Shown here piece after piece: positions 8,617 to 19,200 of a stretch of DNA of 64,000 nt (position 1 is the first letter of the stretch; each line of letters begins with the position of its first letter). The stretch lies in assembly GCF_000420645.1 (NCBI RefSeq), contig NZ_ATVI01000011.1, forward strand, positions 62,001-126,000, read 5' to 3'. A program made the translations under genes and the position numbers. Under the pieces are notes generated by a model. It worked only from the letters and a program-made list of their open reading frames with translations, was not told the DNA's origin and did not search any database. The DNA comes from Nevskia ramosa DSM 11499 (GTDB lineage: Bacteria; Pseudomonadota; Gammaproteobacteria; Nevskiales; Nevskiaceae).

Positions 8617-9471
8617 ATGAGTGATGCCGACCTGCTGCTCGATGAGCTCTGGCAGCACCCGAGCGCCTTTCGGGCGGACCTGTTCGCCGGCCAGGTGGCG
8701 CTGGTCTGCGGCGGTGGCAGCGGCATCGGTCGCGCCGTGGCGCTGCTCATGGCACGCCTGGGTGCCACGGTGGTGGTCACCGGCCGCAAGCAGGACAAGC
8801 TCGACCGGGTGGTCGACTACGCCCGGGCGCAGGGCGCGAAGATGCACGGCTACGCCGCGCAGCTGCGCGAGCACGACCAGGTGCTGGCGCTGTACGAGCG
8901 CATCGAAACCGAGGTCGGCATGCCGGACGTGGTGATCAACAGCGCCGGCGGCCAGTTCCCGCAGAACGCCATCGACATCAGCCCCGGCGGCTGGAACGCG
9001 GTGATCACCAACAATCTCAACAACACCTGGTTCGTGATGCAGCGCGCGGCGCAGCGCTGGCGCGACCTGAAGCGCGGTGGTTCGATCGTCAACGTGATCG
9101 TGGTGCTGGAGCGCGGCATGCCGGGCGTGGCGCACACGCAGGCCGCACGTGCGGGCATCGTCGGCGCCATGCGCACGGTGGCGGTGGAATGGGCGCCGCT
9201 GGGCATCCGCGTCAACTGCGTGGCGCCAGGGCTCACCGCGAGCGAAGGTCTGGACGTCTATCCGGCCGAGGCAGTGGCCGAGTTTCCGCTGGCCAATCCG
9301 CTCAAGCGTCCGGGTTCGACGATGGAGATCGCCGAGTCCTGCGTGTTCCTGTCCTCGCCCAGCGCCAGCTTCATCACCGGCGAGACGCTGACCGTCGACG
9401 GCGGCGGCAAGCTATGGGGCGAACTGTGGCTGGCCGGACGTCCCGCGTGGTACCGGTCGCCGGCTTGCTAG
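8617..9471 (+). CDS. Short-chain dehydrogenase/reductase lacking the canonical Tyr-Lys pair
   Basis: A 284-residue SDR with the nucleotide-binding motif VCGGGSGIGRAVAL near residues 30-43, the NSAGG motif near 108 and the C-terminal TGETLTVDGGG. Aligned on AVEWAPLGIRVNCVAPG, the normal YxxxK catalytic motif reads TQAAR, so both Tyr and Lys are replaced. Bacterial and peroxisomal 2,4-dienoyl-CoA reductase-type SDRs also lack the Tyr, so reduction of an unsaturated acyl-CoA is plausible, though the Lys-to-Arg change is unusual. It is divergent from the enoyl-CoA hydratase and 80 bp before the acyl-CoA ligase gene. Confidence 0.85.
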   Translation: MSDADLLLDELWQHPSAFRADLFAGQVALVCGGGSGIGRAVALLMARLGATVVVTGRKQDKLDRVVDYARAQGAKMHGYAAQLREHDQVLALYERIETEVGMPDVVINSAGGQFPQNAIDISPGGWNAVITNNLNNTWFVMQRAAQRWRDLKRGGSIVNVIVVLERGMPGVAHTQAARAGIVGAMRTVAVEWAPLGIRVNCVAPGLTASEGLDVYPAEAVAEFPLANPLKRPGSTMEIAESCVFLSSPSASFITGETLTVDGGGKLWGELWLAGRPAWYRSPAC

Positions 9472-9551
9472 GCACTGGCTCTTTTCCAGCGAACGCAGGT
9501 GGCCGCTACGCACTCACGCCGGTCCAAGTAAAAATCCTTGGGAGAGCATCG

Positions 9552-11204
9552 ATGAAGCTGGATGTGGAGAACCTGTACGACCGCCGCGCGGACCACCGCT
9601 GGGAGCGCGTCTGCGTTGGCGACATCTTCGAGCGCATGACCTGGAGTCGGCCGGACAAGCTGGCGCTGGTGGCGGCGCCCTGCGCGGTGCGCGATCCGCG
9701 ATTCACGCGGGTCACCTACCGGCAGGCGGACGAGGCAGCAAACGCGATCGCCCACGGTCTGCTGGCGCACGGCCTGGTGCGCGGCGCGCGCGTGGCACTG
9801 TTCTGCGACAACTCCATCGAAGCCTTCCTGACCAAGATCGCCTGCGCCAAGGCCGGCCTGGTGGCGATGCCGCTCAACACCATGATGGCCGCCGACATGC
9901 TCGAGCACTCGCTGCGGCAGGTGGGCGCGGCGGCCGCGATCATCGATGCCGAAGCCTGGCCCCGGGCGAAAGGCCCGCTGACGGCAGTCGGCCTTCCGGT
10001 TCTTGCGGCGATCGTCACCCGAGACGGCGACAGCGCCGGGCTGCCATCTCTGGCGCAGCTGATGCACGGCCAGCCGGTGACCGAGCCCGAGGTCCGCATC
10101 CACGGCGACGACATCTGGGAAATCCTGATGACTTCAGGCACCACCGCGATGCCGAAGGCGGTGATGATCTCCCACACCTGCACCTATCTCGCAGGCCTCA
10201 ACCAGGCCTCGGCATATTCGCGCGGCGTGCCGTTCGAGTCCGACTACCGCATCTGCTCGTTCCTGCCGATGATCTATCACGTCGGCGACCAGATCTTTCC
10301 GATGTCGGCCCTGCTCTCTGGCGGCAGCGTGGTGCTGGGTCGCACGCCGACGCCGGCCAATCTCTGCGCCGCCATCGAACGCGAACGCCCGTCGACCTAT
10401 TTCGTCGGATCGCCACAGTTCCTGGCCGACCTGGTCCGCACCGCCGAGGCCTCCGATCCGGTGCCGGATCTGAGCAGCCTGCGCATCGTGGTCTACGGCT
10501 GGGGCGCGGTTGATCCGGCCGTACGCGAGCGGCTCAGGCGGCTGAGCCCGCAGGCCAACCTCGTCGGCATCTTCGGCCAGACCGAATGCATCGCGCTGCA
10601 CCGCTTTCCGGTCGAGCAGTATTCCGAGGTGTATCAGCAGACCGCGCCGGCAACCAACGTCGTCGGCCTGCCGACGCCACTGCTCGCATCGACGGTGATG
10701 GACGAAGACGGCCACTCGCTGCACGACCAGCCCGGGGTGCGCGGCGAGGTGGTGTATCGCTCGCCGGTCATCACCGCAGGCTACTTCCGCGACGAGCCGG
10801 CGACGCGCGCCGCCTTTCGTCACGGCTGGTTCCATAGCGGTGACCTGTGCGAATTCCGTGACGATGGACTGCGGGTGATGGTGGATCGCTACAAGGACGT
10901 GGTGAAGTCCGGAGGCGAGAACGTGTCCAGCCTCCGAGTGGAATCCATCGTCGCGCAGTTTCCCGGCGTCGCCCGCGTCGCCGTTGTCGGCCTGCCGGAC
11001 CCGCGCTGGGGCGAGACGGTCACCGCGGTCGTCGTGCCGCGGCCGAACGAAGCGATCGATGAAACGGCGCTGATCGCGTTCTGTCGTGCACGTCTTGCCG
11101 GCTTCGAAACACCCAAGCGCGTGGTGCTGATGGACGATCTGCCGGCGACCGTCGGCGGCAAGGTGCTCAAGTACAAGCTGCGCGAAATGCTCACGCCACG
11201 CTGA
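9552..11204 (+). CDS. Acyl-CoA synthetase (AMP-binding, ANL superfamily)
   Basis: A 550-residue ligase that would activate a carboxylic acid to its CoA thioester through an acyl-adenylate. Visible core motifs are the P-loop-like LMTSGTTAMPKAVMISH near residue 195, FGQTE near 340, HSGDLCEF near 430, DRYKDVVKSGGENVSS near 448 and the C-terminal catalytic lysine in GGKVLKYKLRE. The ATG at 9552 with GGGAG upstream is preferred to a longer frame that overlaps the SDR. Its place downstream of the SDR suggests a role equivalent to the ligase of Atu-type pathways. The substrate could equally be another branched, cyclic or fatty acid. Confidence 0.9.
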   Translation: MKLDVENLYDRRADHRWERVCVGDIFERMTWSRPDKLALVAAPCAVRDPRFTRVTYRQADEAANAIAHGLLAHGLVRGARVALFCDNSIEAFLTKIACAKAGLVAMPLNTMMAADMLEHSLRQVGAAAAIIDAEAWPRAKGPLTAVGLPVLAAIVTRDGDSAGLPSLAQLMHGQPVTEPEVRIHGDDIWEILMTSGTTAMPKAVMISHTCTYLAGLNQASAYSRGVPFESDYRICSFLPMIYHVGDQIFPMSALLSGGSVVLGRTPTPANLCAAIERERPSTYFVGSPQFLADLVRTAEASDPVPDLSSLRIVVYGWGAVDPAVRERLRRLSPQANLVGIFGQTECIALHRFPVEQYSEVYQQTAPATNVVGLPTPLLASTVMDEDGHSLHDQPGVRGEVVYRSPVITAGYFRDEPATRAAFRHGWFHSGDLCEFRDDGLRVMVDRYKDVVKSGGENVSSLRVESIVAQFPGVARVAVVGLPDPRWGETVTAVVVPRPNEAIDETALIAFCRARLAGFETPKRVVLMDDLPATVGGKVLKYKLREMLTPR

Positions 11205-11248
11205 GCCCTCGTTGTGTTCCGGGGCGCGCTTTGTCAGCCCGCCTGCTT

Positions 11249-12004
11249 CTACTTCGCCGGCTTGAACGTCTTCTCGACGTAGGCCCGAATGCCTGCGGCC
11301 GTATCGGGGCTCGCCCAGTGCGCCAGTGCCTGCTGGTCGTAGGCCGGACCCTCGGCACGAATCCGGGCGATTGATGCCGCGCGCAGCGCCTGCTTGGTCA
11401 GGGCAAAGGCTTGCAAGGGAACCGTGGCCAGCGATTCCGCCAGCGCGATGGCGCGTTCGAGCACCTGCCCGGATGCCAGCACTTCATCGGCCAGTCCCCG
11501 TTGCAAGGCGTCCTCGCCGGCAAAGGTGTCGGCGCCGTACAACACGCTCTGCAGATACCGGTGGGTGACTGCGAAACGCATGATCTCCAGAGCGCTCATG
11601 GGCAGCGGAACACCGACCTTGAGTTCGGGCACGCCCGTTCGTGCGCCTTCGGCGAGCACCCGCTGATCGGCCGCGCAGGCCAGCACGCAACCACCCGCGA
11701 TGGCCGCGCCATTGATCGCTGCGACCACCGGCTTCGGGCATTCGAACACCGCGTTGAACATCTCGCTGAGTGCTGGCAGGAAGCGTTCGACATAGGCCAT
11801 CCCGCCGTCGACGATGCGCAGCAGGTCCACCCCGGCCGAGAAGATGCGGCCCTGGCCGACCATGACGACCGCCCGGCATGGGTCCGACGCCAAGGCGCGG
11901 AACTGGTCGGCCAGCGCCGCACAGAACTCCACATCCATGGTGTTGGCCTTGCCATGGCTCAGGGTCAGCACCGCAATGTCGTTCTTGCGAGCGATCTCGA
12001 ACAC
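11249..12004 (-). CDS. Enoyl-CoA hydratase/isomerase family protein (second copy)
   Basis: A 251-residue crotonase-fold protein, clearly diverged from the hydratase at 7.6 kb. The oxyanion-hole motifs are IFSAGVDLL and NGAAIAGGCVLA. The first classical catalytic Glu position is Val, while the second is retained in VPELKVGVPLP, so isomerase or hydrolase chemistry is as likely as hydration. The GTG at 12004 is preferred because GAGGAG lies seven bases upstream; a TTG at 12019 is possible. It converges on the acyl-CoA ligase gene. Likely part of the same acyl-CoA catabolic set. Confidence 0.85.
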   Translation of the reverse strand: MFEIARKNDIAVLTLSHGKANTMDVEFCAALADQFRALASDPCRAVVMVGQGRIFSAGVDLLRIVDGGMAYVERFLPALSEMFNAVFECPKPVVAAINGAAIAGGCVLACAADQRVLAEGARTGVPELKVGVPLPMSALEIMRFAVTHRYLQSVLYGADTFAGEDALQRGLADEVLASGQVLERAIALAESLATVPLQAFALTKQALRAASIARIRAEGPAYDQQALAHWASPDTAAGIRAYVEKTFKPAK

Positions 12005-12204
12005 TGCGTTTCTCCTCAAGGATTTAGCGGGTCGCGAAGCAGGCGCAGCGCCCCATCGGTACTAGCAGACGTGGACTTGCTCAACGCTCAATTTCCAGCC
12101 TAAACAAAATGTAGTTACGCAATTAAGTTTTGAACCGTCGGATCAGCGAAAACAACACGTTATTCGCTCAAATTCATTTTGAAGAATTGAACTGTGCGTT
12201 TCGC

Positions 12205-12815
12205 CCATTTTGCGCCTCCTACCTCACATACGACGCACTGGCGACGTGCGCGGTGGTGTCGCCGGAGATGCATGCTGCGTTGTGCACGGATGATCTGCAG
12301 CGCCAGCTGCTGAAGCCCGGTGGCGGTTACGCACGGATCTATGGCCCCGATGACGGTGAACTCGACGCGGCGCTGGCGCCCGATGAAGAGCGCCAGGTTG
12401 TCGCCGACCTCGACCTCAGAATGATCTCGCTGGACAAGCAAACCGCCGACCCGGTAAACAATTACACGCGGCCCGACGTTACCCGCCTGCTACTCAACCG
12501 CAGGCCGGGTGACCGCGTGGTGTCCTGGGGTGCGGGCGAACGGGGCAGCGATGCCGAAGAAAATCTGTATCTGACCCTAATTACCCATAGTTACCTCTCA
12601 TAAAGAGGGCCAGGTTGTCGCCGGCATCGACCTCGGAATGACCTCACTGGCCAAGCATACCGCCGACCCGGTGAGCCATTACGGGCAGCCCGACGTTACC
12701 CGCCTTCTGCTCAACCGGACGCCGGACGACCGCGTGGTGTCCTGGGCTGCGGGCAAGCGGAGCAGCGATGCCGAAGAGAAACTTGTATCCGACCCTAATT
12801 ACCCCTAATTTCCCG
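12205..12815 (+). pseudogene. Nitrilase C-terminal remnant with internal tandem duplication
   Basis: Only the C-terminal part of a nitrilase (carbon-nitrogen hydrolase) is present. The reading frame gives CAVVSPEMHAALC, LLKPGGGYARIYGP and RPDVTRLLLNRRPGDRVV, which match nitrilase tails; the catalytic Glu-Lys-Cys region is absent. A segment of about 205 bp beginning near 12388 is repeated 217 bp downstream near 12605 with roughly 80 percent identity. The second copy reads EGQVVAGIDLGMTSLAKHTA, then RPD-like QPDVTRLLLNRTPDDRVV, and ends in SDPNYP. One base is missing near the end of the first copy relative to the second. No start codon or full domain survives. Confidence 0.75.
12388..12812 (+). 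repeat. Imperfect tandem direct repeat (two units, 217-bp period)
   Basis: Unit 1 spans about 12388-12595 and unit 2 about 12605-12812. Shared stretches include CAGGTTGTCGCC, GCCGACCCGGT, CCCGACGTTACCCGCCT, GACCGCGTGGTGTCCTGG and GACCCTAATTACCC. The changes include many third-position differences, which suggests that the duplication is old or that two related nitrilase genes recombined. Confidence 0.8.
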
Positions 12816-12927
12816 CGTCGCCGATTAACTCGCCAGCGTTTAGAGCGACGAAAAAGCGCGCTAGGCAAGGGCCGCGCTCGCGCGCTACCAGCAGAGTGTC
12901 AGAAAGGCGGCGTAGTCTCTGCTCGGT

Positions 12928-13272
12928 CTATGTCTTCCGCTCTATTGCCATGTAGCGGTTGTCGAAGATAACGAACCCCTCTTTGCTATCGGGGCCAGCG
13001 GACTTAGCAACTCGATAAACAAGGAAGTCCTTCCGCGAATAGACTCCGCGTACCTCGTATCGTTCGCCCGGCAGAAGCTGCCCTTGTGGAGCCCCGTCCG
13101 AACCATCGATGCTCTCGGGCGCGAACGAGTACAGCGGGGCGCCGCCGTTCGTCACAACGAGGTCCTCCTTCCGCCCGCACCCGCTGAACAACAGCATGAC
13201 CAAGGTCGCCCCTGCGAACTTCGAAAGAAACTGTCGAGCCGTCTCGGCCTTTTCCACATTCATCGTGTCCAT
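12928..13272 (-). CDS. Small lipoprotein overlapping the RHS gene, candidate immunity protein
   Basis: A 114-residue protein with an N-terminal membrane segment and a lipobox (VMLLFSGC, Cys32), so it is expected to be anchored in the envelope. The mature part (GGAPLYSFAPESIDGSDG, then a beta-rich tail) matches no family I recognise. The ATG at 13272 overlaps the last codons of the giant RHS gene; a second ATG at 13259-13263 sits directly after its stop, so translation is coupled. Genes placed exactly here behind polymorphic RHS toxins usually encode cognate immunity. An envelope-anchored immunity protein would fit a toxin acting in the periplasm. The role is inferred from position only. Confidence 0.65.
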   Translation of the reverse strand: MDTMNVEKAETARQFLSKFAGATLVMLLFSGCGRKEDLVVTNGGAPLYSFAPESIDGSDGAPQGQLLPGERYEVRGVYSRKDFLVYRVAKSAGPDSKEGFVIFDNRYMAIERKT

Positions 13273-16200
13273 GGCGCGTTATCGGATGGGTAGTACCACG
13301 GCGAAGTCTTCTGTGTCGTCGCGGGATAAACGTTCGTACGACTCACAAGGCCTGAATTCAGCAGCGTGTTGCCCAAGTTGACCGGCAAGATGTTGACTCC
13401 GATCGGATGACCGATCGACGCCAGTCCGATCGTCAGTGGCGCCCCGCAGTTCTGGATGTAGTTGTAGCTGTCGCTGTACGAAGATACGTAGCTCTCAAGG
13501 CGAGACGCCTCACCGGCCGACAAACTAAGTTCGCTGCCGACAGTTGAGCGGAAGCTGTTCTTCGCCATGTATTCATCAAAGGGCAATTCATGCATCCCGC
13601 CCGGCCCCAAGGTGTAAACGGTATCGCCGATCCGGGTAGCCACATGGCCGAACGACGATGCTCCCCATCCCGTCGGCTCGTGAATGAGCGCTTCTACACG
13701 CCTCGCCTGCATCTCTTGCGACGCCTGATTCAACGCATAGCTAAACGCCGAGGTCACGGCCCCGTTGGCAAACTTCCCTCCGCCGATTTCGGAGACGGTT
13801 CCGCCGAGTGCGGCCGATAGTATCGTTCCAGTTGCGTTGTTCGAAGCGAATTCTGCGATACCGGGAGCGAAAAAGGCACTCACCCCGGTGCTGGCGAAGC
13901 CCGTTCCAAACTTTCCGCCCTGCGCGACGCTGACGGTACCTCCGACAAGGCCATGCGCCACGGCTTTCTCCAGCATGCGATCCCATTGCCCCCATGCCAC
14001 ATCCTTGCCTAGTGTCTGGCCGATGCCTGCGAACGCGGCACCCACCACAGCACCAACCAAAGCAGCCTTCAGGTCGCCTCCGCTAGTGATGAGCCCCCCT
14101 GTAAACCCGCCGATGGCTCCTGCGATCGCTGCCTGTCCGGCAGTGAGTGCTGCGGCGGATCCTAGACCAAGGTAGGCAGCAGCCGCATAGGGAGCGGCGA
14201 CCGCAATGGCAATCGCGGTCAGCGTCTTCCAGTTGTCACCAATGAAATTCCCGATGCTTTTGAAGATACTGCCGATCGAGAAATAGCCGGTCGGGTCGGT
14301 TGCCGATAAGGGGTTGTTCCAGGCGTAGCTATAGCGGTTGTAGGACTGGAGATTGTTGGGGTCCTGGATGAACGGGTCGGGGGACAGGAAGCGGCCGATC
14401 TCGGGATCGTAGACCCGGCCGCCCATGTGGATCAGGTTCACCGTGTCGAGCATCTCGTGCCCGGTGTAGCCCTTGGCGATCGGAAACTTGAGGCTCGACG
14501 GGTTGCCGTAACCGTCGTCATCGCGCCGTTTGCCCCAGCGGTCGTAGCCGAAGCCCGGGCTGCTGCTCATCAGCGCCAGATTCTGCCCCGTCGGGTTGGT
14601 CATTGCCTCGATGCTGCCCAGCCGGTCACTGTGCACATACAGCAGGTTGCGCGCGCCACTGCTCGGATAGCTGCTGAGCTGGGCGACAATCCCGCTGGGG
14701 GCGACGATCAGCTCCCGGTAATAACTGCCTTCGCTCGAAGTGCTGTGCAGTTCGGAGATCGCACTCAGATACAGGATCGTGCGGCTCACCTGGCCCGGCG
14801 CGCTGGCCACTTGGCGTCGCTTTTCCCGGTCCGGTCCATACATGAATTGCGACTTGGCCGTGCCCTGGGTGACCTGCGTCGGCAGGTTGTAGCTGGCCCA
14901 GGTGTAGCTGCGTCGTCCGTTGGCGGCGTCGCCAAAGGCCATGTTGCCGTTGGCGTCGTAATCGTAGGATTTGCCGCTGGTGCCGGTGACCGCGTGGGGC
15001 CGTCCCGACGCGTAGTCATAGGTGCCTGTGTCGTTCTGCGACTGGATATTGGCGAGCCGGTCGTAACGGGTATTGCTTGTCACGGTGGCCTCGGCGGCGG
15101 CGACCGTGTTGTCGTACAGGCGGTTCAGGACGTCGTAGCTCGTGGTCTCGGTGTAAGCCAGTGCCGAGACGAAGTTCTGACGCTTCGTGGAATTGCCGTT
15201 GGCGTCCCACTCGTAGCGCCAGTTCTGCAACGTGGCCGAGCCGCCAGGGCCGCTCTGGATCATCTCGGTCTGGCCCACCGCCTGATCGCGGTAGACCGCG
15301 GTGACGATACCGTTGCCTAAGCTGTACTCCGATACCTTGCCCCATTCGTCCCAGGCTTCGGCACGCCAGTAGCGCTCGCCGTCGGCACTGTTGCGGCGCA
15401 GTTCATTGAGTGCGCCTTGCGGGTTGTACAAATGCTTGAGCACCAGACCGGAAGGGTACGTCAGCAGGTCGACGCGGTTCTTCTCGTCATACGAATACGA
15501 AGTGACCGGTTGCACAGCACCGCCGAGCGTCAAGGCTTCGCGCCGCAGATTGCCGACGCTGTCGTACTCAACCAGCTTCTTGAACAGCTCGTTACCGGAT
15601 GGTTGGGTCATGCGGACGCTGCTCAGCGCACCCTTGCGTAGCGTGTCGAAGGTCCAGACCGTTTTTCCCTCCGGCTCGTCGCGCTGGATCATCCGGCCCA
15701 AGCTGTCGTAACTGAGCTTGACCGTCTGCGCTTTGGCGTCGGTCTGTGAAACCAGTTCGCCGTAGCCGTTGTAAACATAGGTCCAAGCACCCATGTCTGG
15801 ATCGTTCATCGCGATCTTGCGGCCGCGGCGGTCATAATCGATGACGACGGCGTTGTTGGCGGGGTCAGTGGTGCGTTCGAGGTTGTCGTAGGCGTCGTAG
15901 TCGTAGCTCAGCACTTCATTGAGATGGTTGGTGACCGAAACCACCTTGCCCATCGCGTTGACGACACGCAGCGTCCGCGCAGCGCGCGGGTCGACCATTT
16001 CGCTGCTCAGACCGCGATAGCTCGTCTTGACTACCCGGCCGGCAGGGTCGCTTTCCCTGGCTGGCGACCGGACCTCGATCGGTCGGCCGATGGTGTCGTA
16101 GATCGTCGTGTTCCAGAAGGTCTGGCCACTGGTGTCGTAGCGCGGCATCGACACCTGGGAGACCCGGCCCTTGGCGTCGTACTGGGTCTGCGCGTACAGC

Positions 16201-19200
16201 CATCTTCCGTTCGGCCCGAGCGAAGCGCGACGAATCTCACGCTCATAACGGTCGTAGATGCTGATTGATGCCGAGCCGTTCGAGGCGGTGCTCTGTACCG
16301 CATAAAGGCCGGTGAGTTCGCCGAAACATCCATCCACGCGCTCAGAACACCACTCGCGACTAGTCTGACTGACGATGTACTTGCCGCTCTGGATGAAGCT
16401 ACTGCCGCTGCCACGGCCGAAAGGGTCGTAGCTGAAACTGGTGAACAGGCCATTGGCATCGGTCGCAGTCAGGACGTTGCCGGTCGCGGGGTCGAGTTCG
16501 CGGGAAGCACAATGATTGAGCGCGTTGCAGTCGCTGGTTCCGAAGCGCCGAAAATAAGGGGAGGCGCTGGAAAAGCCACTGCTCGATTGCCGCGATGAAA
16601 GCACCGGTGCGGAAGCGCCCGGCACGTAGGCGGAGACGGTCGTGTTGGTAATGTTCCCGACAGCATCACGGACATAGGTGGTTTTCGCGTAATCGTAGGT
16701 CCCGGTGCGGTCCGGCTCGACGTACTCCGCGGCTAGTAGGCCGCTGCTTGCGTTGTAATCGAAAGCAGATACCCGCGATTCGCTATCGCCTTCTGGGTTG
16801 GTTCGCGTGACTTCGACGCGCCGCAAGCGGCCAAGGCGCCAGTTGTTGGTGTCGTTCTCGAAGGTGTTGACGGAGGTCGTGCGAAACGCAGTGCCCCCTA
16901 CTTCGGAGCCTTCGTAGACGCTGACTGTGGACGTCCGCAGATTGCCGTAAGTAGCGTAATCGCCGTAGACATAGTCATACGTGGAAACGGTCGTCGTAAC
17001 CAGGCTCACGTAGCCCAGCGTGGTCTCGTATGCCTTGGCGACGCTGCGCTCTGCGAAAACGAAACGGCTGCCCTGTGCGCCCGTCAGAACCTTATAAGTG
17101 TTCTCAGCTGCCGAGATCAGCAAGTTAGGACTCAGGATTTTCCGCTCCACTTTGGACGCCATGCCGGTGAACGGGAAATCCTGTCGAAAGCTCGTGGATT
17201 CACCGATGCCGGTCTGCTCATCCTGAATGTCGAAGCGGGCGAAGCCGAGCGGACCTCTTCCCTGCAGGTTCAAGCGGGAAGCGCTGTATCGATAAATCGA
17301 GAAGCGCGGGGACAAATCCTCCGCCTGCGTGCGATGGCGCGAAACGACGTACTGCGGAACATTCAGCCGCCGCAGCGGGAAAGCGGCTGAGACATTCGGA
17401 TCGTCTGAGTAGACCGACGCGGCTGTCAGTGGAAGGTATTCGATTGCGACCTGTGCACCGAAACCGTTGGTGATCGTGCCGACCCGAAGATTGGGCGCAC
17501 CTTGGAACTTGGCGAGACGCATCGCGCCGTTCTTGTTGCCATCTTTGGAGAAGACCAGCAGATCGGCTTTTCCGTCACCGTCGTAGTCGCCCGGGTTCAG
17601 GGCGTAATCCGAGGGCACGCCGGAGAAAGCGGCGGCGATAGTTTCCGAACTCGTGAAGTTGCCGGTGCCAGTTCCCGCTGCCAGAAGTAGGTCGTGTGGC
17701 GAGCTTTGTTTGAACCAGGCAACGTCGACGACGCCATCTCCGTCATAGTCGGACGCCGCGGGTCGCCAGGTTCCGGAGCTTGGCAAGGTGACGGTAGAGA
17801 AGGTTGCCGCGTTAAACGCTCCTGTGCCTTTCGACAGAAAAGCATAGTGATAGGCGTTGACCCCGCTGGTCCTTACGAAAACCAGATCGGCATAGCCATC
17901 GCCGTTCGTGTCGCCGACGATCGGGGCGTTCTGGCTGACATCCGTTGTCATGAGGCTCGTCGCGCCGGTGCAGGCGGTCAGTTCCAGGCAGACGTAGGTG
18001 GATACGCCGTTGCCGTCGAGACGCAGCATCACCAGATCGGCTTTGCCGTTTGCATTCAAATCGGCGAGGTATGCACGATAGGCGCTCAGATTGGCCGCCC
18101 CCAACGGATTGGACCACGTCGAGCCCGATTGCCAGCCAGTACTGGTTGAATAAATGATGCGAAGCCGTAACTCGCCACTACTGCCAACGAGCACGATATC
18201 GTCCCGGCCGTCACCATCGACGTCGCCGGATAGCATCTGCGTGATATCGCTTGGTGCGGATACGTTGCTGGTCAGGTTCGGCGGTTGCGTGCGGCAGTAT
18301 GGACAAGACGGAGGTTGATCCGAGCATGCAGCGCCAGACGGAATATCGAGCGCCCCGCCCTGGAACCCTGCAAATGTGTAGTTAGTCTGTCCGAAGATGA
18401 AGTAAAGAGGATTGCCACAGCCTGACTCTTTGTAGAAAACGGCGACGTCGGCGTTACCATCCGCATTGAAATCTCCTGCCACCCAGCGAGATTGAGTAGT
18501 ATTAGGAAGCTCCGGTCGACTGTAGCCCCCGACTTTTGTAGCGCCAGCTTTCGGAAACACCGAGATGCTGAGATTCCCTCCGCTCAGGCTGACATCAATG
18601 AAATCCGCATAACCATCACCATTGACATCCGCTGGAGTTCGGCCCGAATTTCCGTTGTCTTCGAACCTTCCGACGTTCGTGCTCACGATCGAACTCGAAG
18701 CCATGCCGACTGCCGGTGCCCAGGCGAACGTCGTGGAGGGGAGACATCTCGTTGCTGCCGCGCCTGCGCACTCCTGTACGCTGGTTAGTGCATAGCGGTT
18801 CAGTGAAGCGGTTTTTGCCGCGACCACCGCTGCCTTGGCCGGCGGGGCATTAGTCTTCGCGATACTGTTGGGGAGAACGTTGCATGGCCTTCTGGGCACG
18901 CAGGGCGGAGGTGTGGTTCCTGGCGGGTTCGTGGAGCTCGCTTCGGATGGGCCGTGGTAGGTAAAACTCCAGGAGCGAACAATCGTTGCGCCGTCGTTGA
19001 TCGAGGACTCGACGCTATTCAGAATGTAATTGCGCGAAAACCACGCGCCATGCATGAAGCCGCCTGGAATGTAGCCGTTACGAGTGGCGTACTTGAAGGT
19101 CACCCTCAGGTTCGCTGGAGAGCCTACGGCCGAATTGCCGCCGTACCGGATTTCGCGGATGCGATAACTGCTGGCGTCGACCGTGTAGAGGTAATCAATG

